From contig QYRS01000010.1 of NCBI GenBank assembly GCA_006503535.1, positions 2,728,001-2,792,000 on the forward strand: a stretch of 64,000 nt of DNA, given 5' to 3'. The notes under the pieces are model-generated. The model saw only the letters and a program-made list of their open reading frames with translations, did no database searches and was not told the origin of the DNA. Shown one piece after another: positions 1 through 11,748 of the stretch. The stretch comes from Arthrinium phaeospermum. Its lineage: Eukaryota > Ascomycota > Sordariomycetes > Amphisphaeriales > Apiosporaceae. Position 1 is the first letter of the stretch. Each line of letters starts with the position of its first letter. The position numbers and the translations under genes are program-made.

Positions 1-781
1 GCTCCTCGTTGAGGGCCTCGATGTCGACCTCCAGGTCGGTGTCCACCACGCAGACGCCGTCGCCCTCGGGCAGGAACTTGTCGACGAGGAAGCGGAACGT
101 CTCGCCCCCCTTGACGCCCTTGACCGACAGCAGGGCGCCGTTGGTCAGGGTGGTGTAGCTTTCGCGCAGCTGCCGCTCCAGCAGGCTCTTCCAGTCTTCG
201 GGGTCGTAGCCGGCCTCGAGGGGGCGCAGGCGGACGTAGGTGCCCTTGGGCAGCTGTTTGGCGTGGACGATTATTTGTGGTCGAGTCGTCGCAGGTTTGT
301 TGTCGGCATTGTCGGCGGCGGCGGCGGCATCGTCTGTAAGATCAACGGCGTCTTCGGCAGATATCCCATCTTGTTGTGCTTGCGCAGGCACAGCAAGCTC
401 TTTGGGATCAATCCCTAACGCGTCGAGGAGGTACGGGCTCAGCGCGACCTCCCCCTCTTCGGCGGAGAACTCGCGTATGCCGGCGTGCACCGCGTTGCCG
501 TTGGCCTGATTGACGAGCCGGAACATGAGTGGGTTCGGCAGCTGCTGGGTGGAATCGGCGTAGAAGGCGTGCTGGGGCTGCTCGGAGATGTAGGGGTTGT
601 AGCGGCTGCGCGACGTCGGGGTCGGCTGGGTTTGCGACGACGACAGGGCGGTCGAGGCGGCCAGCAGCTGCTCAAGGGCGGACTGGGGCAGGATGATCTT
701 GTCGCCGCGGAGGTCTTTGGCGGTCGGGTCGGCGGCGGTGAAGGCGGCGGACCACTTGAGCGACGGCGGTTCGCCCTCCAT
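1..781 (-). CDS. UFD1-like ubiquitin-pathway protein, N-terminal part (cut by window edge)
   Basis: An open frame runs leftwards from an ATG at 781 to the window edge, giving the first 260 residues without a stop. It starts MEGEPPSLKWSAAF and contains SGDKI-like and LPQSALEQLL motifs near residues 27-40, then a Ser/Gln-rich and Asp/Ala-rich linker. Around residues 175-250 it carries LPKGTYVRLRPLEAGYDPEDW and TLTNGALLSVKGVKGGETF, which look like the double-psi-barrel and second sub-domain of UFD1, the ubiquitin-binding cofactor of the Cdc48/p97 segregase. Known family role: delivery of ubiquitinated clients to Cdc48. The interrupted domain and acidic insert suggest the larger UFD1-like paralogue of filamentous fungi rather than the short canonical Ufd1; that is inference. 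The C-terminus lies outside the window. Confidence 0.72.
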   Translation of the reverse strand, partial: MEGEPPSLKWSAAFTAADPTAKDLRGDKIILPQSALEQLLAASTALSSSQTQPTPTSRSRYNPYISEQPQHAFYADSTQQLPNPLMFRLVNQANGNAVHAGIREFSAEEGEVALSPYLLDALGIDPKELAVPAQAQQDGISAEDAVDLTDDAAAAADNADNKPATTRPQIIVHAKQLPKGTYVRLRPLEAGYDPEDWKSLLERQLRESYTTLTNGALLSVKGVKGGETFRFLVDKFLPEGDGVCVVDTDLEVDIEALNEE

Positions 782-3211
782 GTTGGGCGCTGGTGTGGTG
801 TGATGGAATGTCGCCGATCGTGAAGTGCCGAATTGATTTTGGACGTTTGCGAAAGTCGACGAGGATCCGACCTCGGTTGGATTTGGTTTGTGGGTTAGGC
901 AGTAGAGTGACGTTGGCACAGCCAGCTAACCAATTACGCCACCAGAAAATGCGACTTTCTAACTGTTGTCAAGCTTAACAGCAATCACAACTTGTAGCAT
1001 TCAATCAAATATTTGTTGTTGTCCTTATCATGTCATTCGAGGGATGTGCGAGCGTTGGCAGCAAATCGACCTGGCAAGCTGCTGGCCAGCTACTGAAAAT
1101 GGGCGTGGTTTGTTAATGAAGTACCTCGGTTGGCAATGATGGTTGTAAGGGTAGATGATTGACAACGAGCATTCAAGTCTGCCTGGGGCACTCATGTATA
1201 TCCAAGAAACAAAATCAGCTTCGCCATCTCTGGCATATGGTCTACCATAAGTCAGCAGCCTCGGGCTTTCTGCGATATTCTACGTATGACGACGCCGTTG
1301 GATGCGCCGGCGACCGGTGCCATTTCCATCTCAGCTCCCGATGGTGGGGGCGGGGCCTTATCGCCGAGCTGATAACACAGGCGCTGGCTAATGGCCTGGA
1401 GCTGGAAGATGAAGCACCTGATCAAGCTTAGATTTGTCACGACATGACTCTACTTGAATGTTTGCATCGATGTCCATGATTCACAGGAAGCAGTCAGCAT
1501 AAGTCTCGACAGTTATCTGCTTAGAATCCCTATCCCGGCAGCTCGATAGAACGGCAAACGCGCTCCCCTCGCCTACACCTGCCTGGTTGCACTCGGTGGG
1601 TAGTCCCGAGACATGCAGCTATCCCGTGTGCTAGTAGGTCTGCTGCTCAGTGAGCTGTCCCCGACTCGAACGAATGGGATATATCAAGAACCCTTCCCGC
1701 CCGGTTAGGCTCACTTTTGTCGGGCTTTGCTCCGGACAATTAATAGGCTGCGACTCCGCCGCCATTCCCCATCAGAACTCTCATCTGCTATGAAGAGGGG
1801 AAGAGAAGGGGGATGAGCACCTGAATCATGGACCACTATCTGTTTCCCTTGGCAGATCCATCCAGTGGAGAGCTGTATATTGTTCCAAGACGGAGTTATC
1901 GACTATACATGATTTGCCAGTCTTACTAATTGCGCCTGCATCCCCCCGAGCTGCAGGCCCAGCTCGGTATTTGCGAGCGCTGCCAGCGCAAGAGGGAGGC
2001 CACTGTTCCCGTCTGTACTCCTCGACGTGCCAAGTAAATAGATTGGACCTGGTTCGAAGGCCAAGACGTCGATCCAGAAAGCCAAGGCCCAACGAAACGA
2101 AATGATGATACAACCCTTTTTGGACCACAAACAAATGTTCAGCAGAGAGGGGGAGAAAGGGGTGTGACGACGGGCGAAACGAAGGACATGGCCATGAGAA
2201 CTGGCTGCAACATGGCGGCGGTATCAGCAACGTCTACCCCAGCTCCGACAATGCTGTCCGTGGTACGGCGAGTGGCACGCTGCACAGACGCTGCGACGCT
2301 GGGGACGGGGTTTTGTGTTCTATTTTCGCCCCGTTGGCAACTCTTAGCTCCTCGGGCCCCCTTCAAAAGACCCTAGATCTGCTGCTTGGCCAAGACGGCA
2401 CCAGAAACAGCCCATCCCCGTTTTGCGCGTTAGCAACCAGGTTCAAAGTGTTTGGCAGAGGGCCAATCCCAAAAATAAGCAATCCAATACACTCCGGCGA
2501 TCTTCGCATCTTTTTTCAAAGGGGGCCATTAGGGGGCAGCCCATGCCTATCATTCGTCCTCTTAGGAGCAGCACTGAGGGGTGTGGTAGCATCGCATAGC
2601 TGCCGGGTCATCCTGCAGAAACGAACCAAGGCTTGCAAGGTTGAAGGCTCCACGACCCTGGCTGCAGTTGCAGTTGCAGGCTAGCAGGCCTTCCATCCCA
2701 CTCTTCTCTGCCTATTGCTGCGTGTTCTACTGCTTAGGGGTCAATTAGCTGCCAGATGCTGTGGGGCCCCGAGTGTTGCTCATTCGAGATGATCACACCT
2801 CATTGTCAGATCACCAAAAGTCCAGAGTGGCAGCAGCAGCAAGCACACCAATCTGATAAGTCTCAGTGTCACCGCTCTTCTTCTATACACCGGCCTACAT
2901 AAAGTATGCGTGTATACCAGACCTAAGATGTTGACTGGATGATCGACCGTTTCACTGTCTGCCAATTTTCTTGCAAGCTTTTTTAAGACTTGCCCTTCCA
3001 TTCTCTTTACTGTTTTCTTGCAAGCAACTTTGCGCCTCACTTACCTCCCACACTGCCGCCGCCCCACGTCTTGCATGTGTAAGTAAGCTTAAGCTGAGCT
3101 TGCCGCAAAAAAACTTACGACGATATTCCCAACACATCGCCTTGCGGTGATCTGAAACCGAAGAAAGAAGAGCAGCAGCCCTACACCACAGCAGGCCGGC
3201 ATCTGCATGTA
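782..3211. other. Intergenic region, divergent promoters
   Basis: About 2.4 kb between the divergent UFD1-like and F-box genes. Only short frames in all six phases, none with family resemblance or consistent splice sites. I see no transposon ends, tRNA or long repeats; it probably holds the two promoters and 5' leaders. Confidence 0.5.
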
Positions 3212-5162
3212 ATGGCACCGGAAGCCCTGGAACAGAACACGCGCGCTCTGTCCCCCGGTTCATCCGAATCCTCTTCTTCCTTCTCTCCTCTGGCCGACTT
3301 GCTGTCCAACACGCTGGTCCTGCGCCAGACCCTCCCCTACCTCCCCATCTCTGCACTTCTGAATCTCACCTCCACCTCCAAGCAGCTGAGGGACCTGCTC
3401 TACTCGGACCCGGACGTCTTCCGCCACATCGACCTGACCCACGTCAAGGCCGCCCAGTTCGAAGCCGCCGGTATCGACCACGGCGGCGAGGTTTGGCGCA
3501 ATGTCCAGCTCGACGAGTACCTCACCGAGGATGACTTCTACTCGGGCCCCCTGAGGGGCATCTTCACCAGTCTGCAAAAGAAAAACAACATCCTGCAGAG
3601 CGTGCAGACGCTGGTCCTCGACGGCTTGTCCGTCACCGCCGAGCTCGTCCACGAGATCCTGGTGGACCCCCAGTTCGCGGTGCGCATCCTCTCCCTGCGC
3701 GAGACCAAGCACCTCAACCACCGCAAGCTGATGCAGTCGCTGCGCTACGCCTGCCGGCCCTCGCGGCCCGAGGGCACGCCCCGGCTGAAGGGCATCTACC
3801 TGTTCAGCAAGCGCGATGCGCCCTCCCTCGCCCCGCCGGCGCAAAAGGGACTGCCGGCGCCCATCAACGTCGGCGCCAACTGGAACCACAAGTCGGCGCA
3901 TGCGCTGAAAGAGGCCATCAACGACGAGTGCCACGGCGGCGACGACTGGTACCACAAGCGGGGCCGCATCATCAGCAAGCCCGTCGGCGCCGGCTGGGCC
4001 GAGACGATCCTGGACTGCCGCGGGTCCATCCTCTTCGACGCCGTCCTGTGCACCGGCCCGCGGCACCGCAACTCGCCCGCGTTCGGCACCGCGCCCATCA
4101 CGGGCGATACGGCCACGCACCCCTGGAGCGTGGCGACGTACTCGGTCGGCGGCTGTGCCTCCTGCGGCGCGGCGCCCGAGGGCTTTACGACGTACGGCGA
4201 GTCGCCGGCGGAGGAGCTGCCGCTTCTCACGCCGCTGGCACGGGACTCGTCCAACATCCGCGCCGCCACCCGGCCGACGCAACAAGGTGCTACGGGATCC
4301 AAGGCGTCTCCGAAGAAGAGACACCAGTTTGTCCCGCGGTGCGAGGACTGCATCCGCGAGCGGTACTGTTTCGCGTGCGACCAGTGGTGGTGTGAATCGT
4401 GCTACCAGGTCCCAGGCAAGGAAGAAGACCTGCTTTCGGTGGGCGTGCAAGTCGTTGCCCTCGACGATGAGACCAACGGGCTGGCGGCGCACGAAGCGGC
4501 CGCCCTGTTGGCGGAGCAACCCAAAGTCAAGGTACGAGCGGGATACTGTGCGGGCTGCCATCTCCGGGCCTTGCAGACGGGACGACGGTTACGGAATCCC
4601 AGATGAAAAGGCTGGAAGGAAAGAAGAAAAAGGAACCCCCCGGCATACATCACCCTTCACATATGCTTGCATATATACCCCCCATGTACACCCACCCACT
4701 GTTCCTGTACAGAAGGATGGCGGAGAGCTTTCTGGGCTTGACTCATCCAGGATAAACGTATGCTGCGCAAACCCCCTTCGTCGAAACCGCCCTCTGACTT
4801 CATTGCCATTTTCCCATTTCGTATGTTTTATACCTGCAACTGCTGACTCGATGAACGACAACAGGGCCCACGGAAGATCAAGAAGGATTGCTGGGAATGC
4901 GAGAACAACGTGAGATATACTTTCTATCCCGGGAACCAAGAACTGCTTGGCTTGCTGACACAAGAAACAGTGCATGGACTGCATCGCCGACACGCAACGG
5001 CACTGCAAGCGCTGCGGCGGCGGCTACTGTCTCATTCATCATGAGGGCTCGACCACGACGTTGTGCGATTGTATGTTATCGGCCCGAAGTCCTGGGGTTA
5101 CTTTGCTATTGCTAACAAATTGATGAATAGGGTGCTCGACTCGGAATCGGCATGTACGATGA
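3212..5162 (+). CDS. F-box protein with C-terminal Cys-rich zinc-binding region
   Basis: Model with four exons: 3212-4531, 4865-4909, 4971-5070, 5131-5162 (498 residues). All junctions are GT-AG and frame-consistent. Residues about 30-75 look like an F-box (LPYLPISALLNLTSTSKQLRDLL), the Skp1-binding module of SCF ubiquitin ligases. The middle resembles a large fungal family of F-box proteins. A Cys-rich part follows: GGCASCGAAP, then RCEDCIRERYCFACDQWWCESC. The spliced exons add DCWECENN, CMDCIADTQRHCKRCGGGYC and a final CDWC, which restores the complete set of Cys/His pairs of this family; this is why I extend the gene past the first stop. Intron 1 is 333 nt, long for this genome. If retained, translation continues 24 codons to a stop at 4604-4606. 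The client of the putative ligase cannot be read from sequence. Confidence 0.75.
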
Positions 5163-6141
5163 TGACTCTATCGAAAGAGGCGCATATGGAACGAATTCCT
5201 TTTAGCGATGATGATAACAAACCAAGGGTGGTATGTCGGCTGTCTATTCAGCTCGAGGGTAAACCTTGCCTGGAATATGGCAAAGAAGAAGAAATCTGGC
5301 AGACCTATTTCTGCTACTGATTGGCCAGTGGTAACTCAAATCGACAAAGGTTGAAGCATATTTAGATGCTGTTTTGGAGACGTCGACGACGATGATACAA
5401 ATTAGGCAGGTAGTTTGCCGCGGTGTTCGTCTGATGATGACGGCAACGGCTCCGGGGCACCGCACCCGACACCGAACAAAGTCCCCTCGAGAATAAGATC
5501 AACTCAACTCCATCGTATGGCCGTCTGAAAAAGTGAAGAACTGCCAATGTGTGGGTATGTTTGTGGTTATTCGTGCATGTCAGTAGAAGGACTTGAGCAA
5601 TGTCTTGGAACTTCAAGAAGAGAAGAGAAGTATGTTTGACAAGTGAGGGAATCGCAAATACTCGATGTCCGCCGGCTACAGACAAGAACGAAGCCAATAC
5701 CATAGAAAACCCAGATATTTCTTTTCTTCAAACATGTGAAATCGACCCTTTTCCCGCACTTGGAGTACCGAAATTGGAGATGGTGATGGCCCGGCCCCCT
5801 GGAGCAGATCCGGCAGTTGAGTTTTGCACCCCAAGCTCCAAGCTGCTGCCCCCCAATTGCAGCAACGGCTGTCTGTGCACTAAATTTCCAAAACCCCAAC
5901 GTCATTTGGAGCGACTCTCTTTTCTCAGCCACTCCATCTTCCGCGACGAACAATCGAGTAAGCAGTACATTGGCGCTGCTGCATCCCAATCGATGCGACG
6001 TGGAAATTTGTTGTCGCAGCTCGGGTAACAAGAGGCTTCTCGCATTTGTGCGCTGCCTTGTGGTGTCTTTGCGCCCGCCTCGTCCTACTTCTTTCTGCCG
6101 TCGGAACTTAATCTGCACGCGACCCAAGACCGACGAAAACG
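5163..6141. other. Intergenic region and probable ARP6 leader
   Basis: About 980 bp between two + strand genes. Overlapping frames of 142 to 186 codons occur on both strands near 5567-6127 but match no family; most likely the 3' end of the F-box transcript and the ARP6 promoter and 5' UTR. Confidence 0.45.
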
Positions 6142-7512
6142 ATGGCGCCCCGAAAGTCCAAGACGTCGCGCCCGGCGCCGCCCTCGCGTACCCTCGTCCT
6201 CGACAACGGCGCCCACACCCTCAAGGCCGGCTACGTGACGGCCGGCGACGACGACGGCACCAGTTCCGACGAGACGCCCACGCTGGTCCCCAACTGCATC
6301 GCGCGCGACGCCGACCGCCGCGTCTACGTCGGCCACGAGCTCGACCAGTGCAAGGACTTCTCCGAGATCGCCTTCCGCCGCCCCGTCGAGAAGGGCTTCG
6401 TCGTGAGCTGGGAGGCCCAGAAGGAGATCTGGGACCGGCAGTTCTTCGACAGCGGCGCACCCCAGGGCCCCTGCGACCCGTCCGACACCCGCCTCGTGCT
6501 GGCCGAGCACTCCAACGCCCTGCCCGTGCTGCAGGCCAACTGCGACCAGATGGTGTTCGAGGAGTACGGCTTCGCCAGCTACTGCCGCGCCAACGGCCCC
6601 GCCCTCAACGCCTACCACGACGTCCAAGCCGTCTTCCGCACCCCGCGCGACCCGGCCACGGTGGCCCAGCGGCCCGCCGAGGTCTTGTTGTTGATCGACA
6701 CGGGCTACTCGCACACCACCGTCACCCCTTTACTTAAAGGAAAACCGCTTCACTCGGCGGTGCGCCGCCTCGACGTCGGCGGCAAGCTGCTGACCAACTA
6801 CCTGGCCCGCCTCATCTCGCTCCGCCACTACGACATGCGCAACGAGCCCCACATCGTCAACGAGATGAAGGAGCAGGCCTGCTACGTCTCCCTCGATTTT
6901 TCCTCGGATCTCGAGCGCGCCTGGAAGGGCACCCGCGGCGAGCGGCGGCCCGAGTACCTGGCCGGCAGCGGCGGCATCGCAAAGGAGTATGTCCTGCCCG
7001 ACTTCCACACGCGCTCCAAGGGCATCGTGCGCGACTTCGACCCGGAGCAGGCCGGGCGGGCGCGCAAGCTGGCCAAGCTCGGCGAGTCCACCGAAGACGT
7101 CCTGACGCTGCGCAACGAGCGCTTCACGGTGCCGGAGATCCTCTTCCACCCCTCGGACATCGGGCTGCAGCAGTCGGGCATCGCCAACCTGGTCTGGGAG
7201 TCGCTGCTCGCGGTGCCGACGGGCCTGTGGCCGGCGCTGCTGGCCAACGTGTGCGTGGTGGGCGGCAACGCGCTGTTCGAGGGGTTTATCCAGCGCTTAC
7301 AACAAGAGATTGTGCGGCTCGTGCCCGACGACTGCATAGTACGCGTCGCACGGCCGGCCGACCCCGTCGCGGCCACGTGGGCCGGCGGCGCCCGGTTCGC
7401 GCGGCAAGCCGAGGGCGTCGTCGCGGGGTGCTGCGTGACCAAGGCCGAGTACGAGGAGTACGGGGCCGGGTGGGTGGCGCGGCGGTTCGCGGCGGGGGAT
7501 GGGGATACATGA
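6142..7512 (+). CDS. ARP6: Actin-related protein 6 (SWR1 chromatin-remodelling complex subunit)
   Basis: Intronless, 456 residues, within the usual ARP6 range. The N-terminus has the actin-fold first phosphate loop as TLVLDNGAHTLKAGY, followed by NCIARDADRRVYVG. FRRPVEKGFVVSWEAQKEIWD and NPL-like NALPVLQ-EEYGF are the ARP6 versions of conserved actin segments. The second phosphate-binding loop reads LLLIDTGYSHTTVTPL and the adenosine region LRRLDVGGKLLTNYL-like. The C-terminal CVVGGNALFEGFIQRL is the conserved glycine motif. Known role: nuclear subunit of SWR1, which exchanges H2A for H2A.Z; ARP6 also bridges Swc6/Vps71. ATG 6142 is chosen because it gives the basic N-terminus directly before the actin fold. 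Codon use is strongly GC3-biased, as in neighbouring core genes. Confidence 0.9.
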   Translation: MAPRKSKTSRPAPPSRTLVLDNGAHTLKAGYVTAGDDDGTSSDETPTLVPNCIARDADRRVYVGHELDQCKDFSEIAFRRPVEKGFVVSWEAQKEIWDRQFFDSGAPQGPCDPSDTRLVLAEHSNALPVLQANCDQMVFEEYGFASYCRANGPALNAYHDVQAVFRTPRDPATVAQRPAEVLLLIDTGYSHTTVTPLLKGKPLHSAVRRLDVGGKLLTNYLARLISLRHYDMRNEPHIVNEMKEQACYVSLDFSSDLERAWKGTRGERRPEYLAGSGGIAKEYVLPDFHTRSKGIVRDFDPEQAGRARKLAKLGESTEDVLTLRNERFTVPEILFHPSDIGLQQSGIANLVWESLLAVPTGLWPALLANVCVVGGNALFEGFIQRLQQEIVRLVPDDCIVRVARPADPVAATWAGGARFARQAEGVVAGCCVTKAEYEEYGAGWVARRFAAGDGDT

Positions 7513-8079
7513 GGGGGTGAGGAGAAAGAGAAAGAAGAAAAGAGAAAGGAAAGAGAAAAAGACTTGTCCTTGCGAAAGGGAAACATGCACTCCAGATAAA
7601 TGACGACTTGATGATTGATGGTATATTAAATCCTCCCTGATGCGGCGAGCCGGTGCTAATTGAAACTTCATCGCAGCCGTTAAAAGTGACCTTGCTTGCA
7701 AAAACTGAAATCAGGGCAGTCTACTTCAAGTGGTGCAATCCCACCGCGCAATACTGGTTTAAAACTAAGTATGCCTCAGCCTGCCTCCTGTCACCGGTAG
7801 TTTACTTAGGTAGGTGTTTGCTTTGTAGCCTTCAGCACGTCTTCGATCTACGTCTCGGCTGGATGTGGTAGGCATCTAGCGAATTGACACTCGATACACC
7901 AGCCATAGTGAGCTTTCTCCAACCAACTCATCAGTATGAGCTTCACGATGGGTTGTCCCTGTCTTCCCACTGTAAGACCACCAAGCCAAAGTTCATTGGC
8001 AGCATTGAATAGCTTTTCATACGAGACCCCGTAATTTAAACCAGGACCCAAGAATACCTTTTCTTCTGTTGTGCCTGCC
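7513..8079. other. Convergent 3' intergenic region
   Basis: Lies between the 3' ends of ARP6 and the aldo/keto reductase. It contains an A/G-rich stretch (about 7515-7575) directly after the ARP6 stop and otherwise ordinary sequence. No gene seen. Confidence 0.5.
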
Positions 8080-9372
8080 TCACGACAACTGCTTCTTCTT
8101 CTTCGAGTACTTCTCCATGATGCCGTCGTCGAGCGGCACGACGCCCCGGTCCTCGGGCTTGCGCTCGTTGACGAAGCCCGGGTCGGGGCTGCTCCAGCTG
8201 TAGTCCTTCCACTCGCCCAGCGCGTCCCACATGCGCTCGACCAGCCCCTGAACCTTGTCGCGGCGCTCCAGGCTCCAGTCGTGCTTCTGTGCCAGCCCTT
8301 CCTTTTGGTCCGCCGAAGACGAAGAAGAGATGGCGTCCGGGTCGGTGTACCCCTCGATGACGCTGCGGAAGACGCGGTACGTCTCCTCGAGCTCGGCGAC
8401 GGTGGCGACGCCCATGACGCTGACGCCGGCGCGGGTGCCCTTTGGTAACCACGGCGACGAGCCGCCCTTGGAGGCGCCCTCGCGCGCCCAGTTGTCCATG
8501 GCCCAGCGGATGGCGACGACCTCGAGCTTCTCGTCGGCGGCCCGGGCCAGGTCCACCAGGGACCGGACCGCCTTCCGCAGGCCCTCGGGGCTCGGGTGCC
8601 AGGCCGCCATGGGTCCCGCGTCGGCGCCCCGCGTGGTGAGGAGGCCCATGCCGAGCATGCTGGCGTTGAGGACGACGTCGACGCCGGCCTCTTCCTCGAA
8701 GCGGGCGTGGATGCGCGGGTGGCCGAGGGTGGTGTTTTGCAGGGTGTAGTGGCCGTAACTCAGCACGGCGTCGAGGGGCTCGCCCGTGGTGCTGCGCACG
8801 AGGGCGGCGAGGTCGCAGAGGGTGTCGACCGGGTAGCCGCTGATTCCGATGTAGCGGATTAGCCCCTCCTCGTCGCGCAGGCGGCGGAGCTCGGCGACGG
8901 CGGCGAGGACCTCGGCGGGGGTGACGAACTCGGCGTCGTGGAGGTACACGAGGTCCAGGTGGGAGCAGGTGCTGCCCTTACCGCCGCCCAGGCGCTCGAG
9001 GCTGCGGTAGACCGAGTACCGGATCCATTCGGGCGAGTAGTCGAACTCGCGGGGGCCGATGCGCCCGGCCTTGGTCACGAGAAAATAGGAATCGCGCGGG
9101 TACTTGGCAGCGTTGGACGGGTGCGTGAGGGCTTGGCCCAGGATGGTCTCGGAGGGGCCGTAGTAGGGGGAAGTGTCGAAGGCGCTGATGCCCAGCTCGA
9201 GGGTGCGCGTCACGATGGACAGAGCGGGGAGGACCTCGGGGTTGTGCGGGTCCGAGACGTACTGGTAGTTGAAGGTCGCGGTGCCGAGGAGCAGCGGGGG
9301 GAGGACCGCGTGGAGGGGCGGCAGCGGCTGCTTGGTCGAGGGCTGGGGGGGAGGGGGGCCGACGGAGCCCAT
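8080..9372 (-). CDS. Aldo/keto reductase, D-arabinose dehydrogenase (ARA2) type
   Basis: Intronless, 430 residues from the ATG at 9372; the open frame extends upstream, but that part lacks family similarity. After a Pro-rich leader, the TIM-barrel begins PLLLGTATFNYQYV. The AKR catalytic tetrad is visible: Asp in SAFDTSPYYGPSE, Tyr in the same motif, Lys in FLVTKAGR and His in VYLHDAEF. Later motifs IRYIGISGYPVDTL and SMLGMGLLTTRG fit the L-galactose/D-arabinose dehydrogenase branch of AKRs. Known role: NAD(P)-dependent oxidation of aldopyranoses (D-arabinose to D-arabinono-1,4-lactone), a step towards erythroascorbate in fungi. The Ser/Asp-rich insert near residue 350 and lysine-rich C-terminus (KKKKQLS) are not part of the barrel. 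Substrate assignment is by resemblance only. Confidence 0.82.
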   Translation of the reverse strand: MGSVGPPPPQPSTKQPLPPLHAVLPPLLLGTATFNYQYVSDPHNPEVLPALSIVTRTLELGISAFDTSPYYGPSETILGQALTHPSNAAKYPRDSYFLVTKAGRIGPREFDYSPEWIRYSVYRSLERLGGGKGSTCSHLDLVYLHDAEFVTPAEVLAAVAELRRLRDEEGLIRYIGISGYPVDTLCDLAALVRSTTGEPLDAVLSYGHYTLQNTTLGHPRIHARFEEEAGVDVVLNASMLGMGLLTTRGADAGPMAAWHPSPEGLRKAVRSLVDLARAADEKLEVVAIRWAMDNWAREGASKGGSSPWLPKGTRAGVSVMGVATVAELEETYRVFRSVIEGYTDPDAISSSSSADQKEGLAQKHDWSLERRDKVQGLVERMWDALGEWKDYSWSSPDPGFVNERKPEDRGVVPLDDGIMEKYSKKKKQLS

Positions 9373-10070
9373 GGTGGTGGTGGTTTTATGGGTGGGAGTG
9401 GTGGGATGACGGGTAGCAGAGTGATAAGTATGGACAGTGACAGTGGAAGTGGGATTTTGGATAGTGGCAGAGAATGAGGTCCCGGTAGATAGATGTCGTA
9501 GAGAACAAGTATGCTCAACACCAACTGCCCTCTCCTCAAACTTGTTGCGGCTCTTTCCGGCCCTTTTCCCTCTTGGCACCTGAATGTCGCGATGTCGCAC
9601 AAGCGGCCAGTCAGAGAAGATCTGCGCGGTTTGCCAGGGGTCCAATTGGGAAATTGTGGGGGGAGGGGTGATGTGCAGATTTGCAGATTTGACAGGCTTG
9701 TCGGACACTAGGTTAGGTTACTGTTAGAGATCGATCATGCAGTAGCAGCACTAGCAGGCAGGCAATGGTAGGAAAAAAAGATACGACACGGTTTGACGAG
9801 GTAAATATCATTTGCGACCAGAGTATTGATAATCAGCGACGAAAAACAAGTGATGCAAAAATAGTTGAAGCTAAACTAGAGGCATTCATTCATTCCCACT
9901 AACCAACCCCGCGATAATGAATCACTAGGCGGGCATGGCCGTCTCAACCTTTTTTCTTCTTCCTTGCTTCTTCTTCTTCCATACCCACCGGCCTGTTTCT
10001 CGGGCGCGCTACAGGCACCTAATCGCGTGGCGGCTGGCTAGGACGCCCCTTACGTCCAAGACTGTGAGAT

Positions 10071-10088
10071 CTCGGACTGGAGTCCGAG
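10071..10088. promoter_or_regulatory. Perfect 18-bp palindrome with CGG-N8-CCG core
   Basis: CTCGGACT, two central bases, AGTCCGAG: 8-bp perfect arms. CGG triplets in inverted orientation are the usual half-sites of dimeric Zn2Cys6 regulators, so this may be an operator; it lies about 700 bp upstream of the aldo/keto reductase start. Function is inference. Confidence 0.3.
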
Positions 10089-11748
10089 GACCCGAGTGCG
10101 ATTACGTGCTTGTTTCTTCTTCAAGGCAGGGGCAACCAGAAGCCATTCTGCTGGTCTTGTTCCAGCCTGGGACTACCAGATCGACTTTTCTGCTCTAGCT
10201 CCGCCGAAAGTGAGGGGCAACTAGAAGAGAGCCGTGTAAGTGGTGGGCAGCAGCGAAGATAACAAAGCACGTCATCGGTTTCCCGGTCGATCCCGTCTGT
10301 AAGCGAAAGGCACGGCCAGCAAGGTCACTGATAAAGAAAACAGAACTTGGTCGATTGCAAAGATGCACCATCTCGCTCTGGAATATATATTTACCAGATA
10401 GCCGAAGATGCACTACCCGCATTTCGTATTCCAACAGGGGAAGACAAACTGGATATGGCCGCTGGAGGACTTCGTTTGGTAGAGGTGAGGAGTCAAATTT
10501 AACTTGAACGGCGAACACGGGAATCTGCAGGTGGTCGTCGCACAGCCTCTCTGGACGTGCGCGCATTGGGGTCTCCAATTGGTCCACCATCTACGAGATG
10601 CCTAAGGAGTCGGACTGCTCTTTGCCAATGAGGATTGCCGTTTCTCGTCGACGCGGGGGCCAGCAATTGCACCCACCAGTGGAGGGGTAAAGTACATCTT
10701 CACGAACATTTATTTCGATGAAACAACCCGCTTGTGGCTTTCTAACATGTACATGATAATGAGCGTCGGCGGTATCTTTACCCTCGAACTGCCCAGTCAG
10801 GATTGACGGCGCCGATCTAGCCCGCGACGAGGCGACGGAAGCAGACGTCGTTTTGGCCCGATTAGCCTGAAAGATCTCTTGGTCGCATTTGTTCCACCTC
10901 CCTCGTCCCAATTCCTGGCTCCTTCCCCCCATACGCGAAGAGAACACCGAAAACTATTGGCAGCCAAGGACGGTGCTGTAACGGATAGAAAGTTCTCTCT
11001 TTTCTCGGCTTGGGGCAAAGGGAGGAGCCGCAACTCCCTTTTGGTCATTGCAGATCTTCCTTCGCCCCCTGCATCTGGCGTGTGGAGGTATTGTTTATAT
11101 TAACGATGAACTCAGGCCAAGCCTCGGTCCCTGCACTTTGGGTGGCCGGCACTTGGATTGCCCAATGGGGTCCTTCACATTACCAAAACGATGGGCAATG
11201 ATGGTCGATGCCCAGCTTGTGTTCGTATGCCACGCTCATACTCTTGGGTGTGTTTTTGGCGAGTGGTCTCGGCTGCGGGTGATTGGGCTGTCGAGAAGTC
11301 CCTTTTGGAGAAGGGAAGTAGTCGCATTCACCCCAAGAAGCGACGAGCCGGGATTCCTTTCTGGACAAGAAACCACTGGTTTCGCTTGTTCGGAGGAGAG
11401 ACTAGTCAAGTTCAAGAGGAATAGATTGATTGAAGATCGGCCTGCTGTCGAGCAGTTCCCTACATACGCGTACATAGTCTCCTGGTGGACACCGGAAATA
11501 GGGAGAGAGATACCTAGAAGCGATATCTCAGTAATCCGGGCACGGGAGGACGGTGAGATTGTCCCGAAATCATGTTGGGTCGGATCAGGGGCAAGGGGGC
11601 GTGCATGTGCCACCACGCGGCGGACAGTGCTCTCCATATTGCACATGACGCTGCAGGTCCAGGGTGGAGGCAAGGCAATAATTGCTGGATGCCGTTTTGG
11701 AGATGGGAAAACGTCGATCATTTTGTTGTTCGCCGTTGGATCGGGGCG

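Noticed and set aside
5567..6127. 186-codon - strand frame and overlapping 142-codon + strand frame before ARP6
   Set aside because: No homology, no supporting splice sites, position fits the ARP6 leader.
10195..10590. 131-codon - strand frame
   Set aside because: No recognisable motif, no GC3 signal; probably chance, but could be revisited with transcript data.
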